DNA from: Sphingomonas sp.
Lineage (GTDB): Bacteria; Pseudomonadota; Alphaproteobacteria; Sphingomonadales; Sphingomonadaceae
Length of the DNA stretch: 6,257 nt
Direction: 5' to 3'
Assembly (NCBI GenBank): GCA_019247755.1
Contig: JAFBAM010000008.1
Coordinates: 1-6,257 of the forward strand
Under the pieces are notes generated by a model. It saw nothing but the letters and a program-made list of their open reading frames with translations. It had not been told where the DNA came from and ran no database searches. Position 1 is the first letter of the stretch, and every line of letters begins with the position of its first letter. The position numbers and the translations under genes were made by a program. Shown piece by piece: positions 4,702-6,257 of the stretch.

Positions 4702-4710
4702 AGAAGAGGG

Positions 4711-5756
<1,046 letters not shown>

Positions 5757-5760
<4 letters not shown>

Positions 5761-6209
5761 ACGATCTCACCGGCTGGCTTGGCCTCGCTTACCCATGGGT
5801 CAAGGCGGCACACGTCACCTTCGTGATCTTCTGGATGGCCGGCCTGTTCCTGCTGCCGCGTTTCTACGTCTATCACCAGGAGACTGCGGTCGGCTCCCCC
5901 GAGGACCGGGCCTGGATCGAGCGCGAGGCGCGGGTCCGCTCGATCATCCTCACCCCCGCGATCGGCGTGGTGTGGATCCTCGGCTTGATGCTCGCCTTTC
6001 ACCTCGACATCTGGGGTGAGCACTGGTTCCAGGCCAAGCTTGCGTTCGTTCTGGCTCTAAGCGCTTACCAGGGTTGGCTCGGCAGCTACGGCAAGAAGCT
6101 CGCGAAGGGCGAGCGGCCGTTGTCCGGTAAGGCGGTGCGGATAATCAACGAAATTCCCGGCGTTGCCGCGGCGATCATCGTCGTGCTCGTCATCGTCCGC
6201 CCGTTCTGA
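5757..6209 (+). CDS. hemJ: Protoporphyrinogen IX oxidase, HemJ type
   Basis: A 150-residue inner-membrane protein of the HemJ/UPF0093 family, which oxidises protoporphyrinogen IX to protoporphyrin IX, the penultimate step of haem synthesis in bacteria lacking HemG or HemY. Four hydrophobic segments are visible at about 14-34, 62-82, 89-108 and 130-148. Family motifs include WVKAAHVTFVIFWMAGLFLL then PRFYVYH (14-40, with conserved His19), the polar EREARVRS loop, and WFQAKL (90-95, Lys94), then RIINEIPG (128-135). The start is GTG 5757, overlapping the hemE stop as GTGA, with GGGGGG just upstream acting as the ribosome binding site. Placement directly after hemE supports the function: HemE feeds the pathway and HemJ acts two steps later. 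Annotation pipelines often call it CopD-family or hypothetical. Confidence 0.92.
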
Positions 6210-6240
6210 ACATTTCATCGCTGCTCGGCTTCGCTGCTGA

Positions 6241-6246
6241 TTGACA
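6241..6246 (+). promoter_or_regulatory. Consensus -35 hexamer near the right edge
   Basis: TTGACA, an exact -35 consensus, lies 32 bp after the hemJ stop. The matching -10 would fall beyond the window, so this is only half a promoter. It probably belongs to the next plus-strand gene, often rho in alphaproteobacteria. Confidence 0.35.
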
Positions 6247-6257
6247 GCGCGGCGGGC

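Larger units (their letters stand above)
4418..4710. other. oriC: Probable chromosomal replication origin (oriC)
   Basis: The 293-bp gap between divergent maf and hemE carries several hallmarks. There are DnaA-box-like nonamers at 4429-4437, 4520-4528 and 4551-4559, a dense GANTC cluster at 4517-4581, paired GCAAACGG repeats, and a block of about 76% A+T at 4664-4697 that could be the unwinding element. Genes are transcribed away from it on both sides. In Caulobacter the origin lies beside hemE, with maf, coaE and dnaQ across it, and Rickettsia also has a hemE-linked origin; this window has the same neighbours. Unlike Caulobacter, no TTAA occurs anywhere in the gap, so no TTAA-N7-TTAA CtrA sites are visible. 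Origin identity is inferred from synteny plus motifs. Confidence 0.68.

Noticed and set aside
4418..4710. CtrA binding sites (TTAA-N7-TTAA) in the origin
   Set aside because: I read the whole gap and found no TTAA tetramer on the plus strand; TTAA is its own complement, so none exists on the other strand either.

Overview
The window is a compact, GC-rich stretch of chromosomal housekeeping genes from an alphaproteobacterium, most likely a sphingomonad. Three things suggest this: the alphaproteobacterial families present (a DUF1491 protein, an MmcB-type repair protein, HemJ), a long-form HPF next to PtsN with no rpoN beside them, and the order dnaQ-coaE-maf | hemE-hemJ. There is no insertion sequence, phage gene, CRISPR array, tRNA or rRNA. 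I see no exotic multi-gene system. The most important element is non-coding: the 293-bp divergent gap between maf and hemE looks like the chromosomal replication origin.

Left arm, all on the minus strand. It begins with the 5' end of an mmcB-like gene that runs off the left edge. Next come an intrinsic terminator, a secreted SleB-type cell wall hydrolase, and a 176-bp gap with a strong inverted repeat. A tight run follows, named here in its own direction of transcription: maf, coaE, dnaQ, hpf, ptsN, DUF1491. maf/coaE and ptsN/DUF1491 overlap at their stop and start codons. dnaQ follows coaE by 9 bp. hpf and ptsN are each preceded by gaps of about 63 bp. These genes cover nucleotide-pool sanitation, CoA synthesis, DNA proofreading, ribosome hibernation and nitrogen-PTS signalling.

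Centre, 4418-4710. The gap holds one good and two weaker DnaA-box-like nonamers, five GANTC (CcrM-type) methylation sites within 65 bp, two further GANTC sites just outside that cluster, a GCAAACGG pair spaced one helical turn apart, and an AT-rich block beside hemE. Genes point away from it on both sides. Caulobacter has its origin next to hemE with maf, coaE and dnaQ on the other side, so I read this as oriC. The call is inferential.

Right arm, plus strand. hemE (uroporphyrinogen decarboxylase) overlaps hemJ (protoporphyrinogen oxidase) by 4 bp, giving a two-gene haem operon. The last 48 bp contain a consensus -35 hexamer, probably for the next gene (rho often follows hemJ in this group, but it is not in the window).

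Start codons deserve attention. hemE should start at GTG 4711, not at an upstream in-frame ATG inside the origin. DUF1491 seems to start at a CTG overlapping the ptsN stop. maf, hpf, hemJ and mmcB appear to use GTG.
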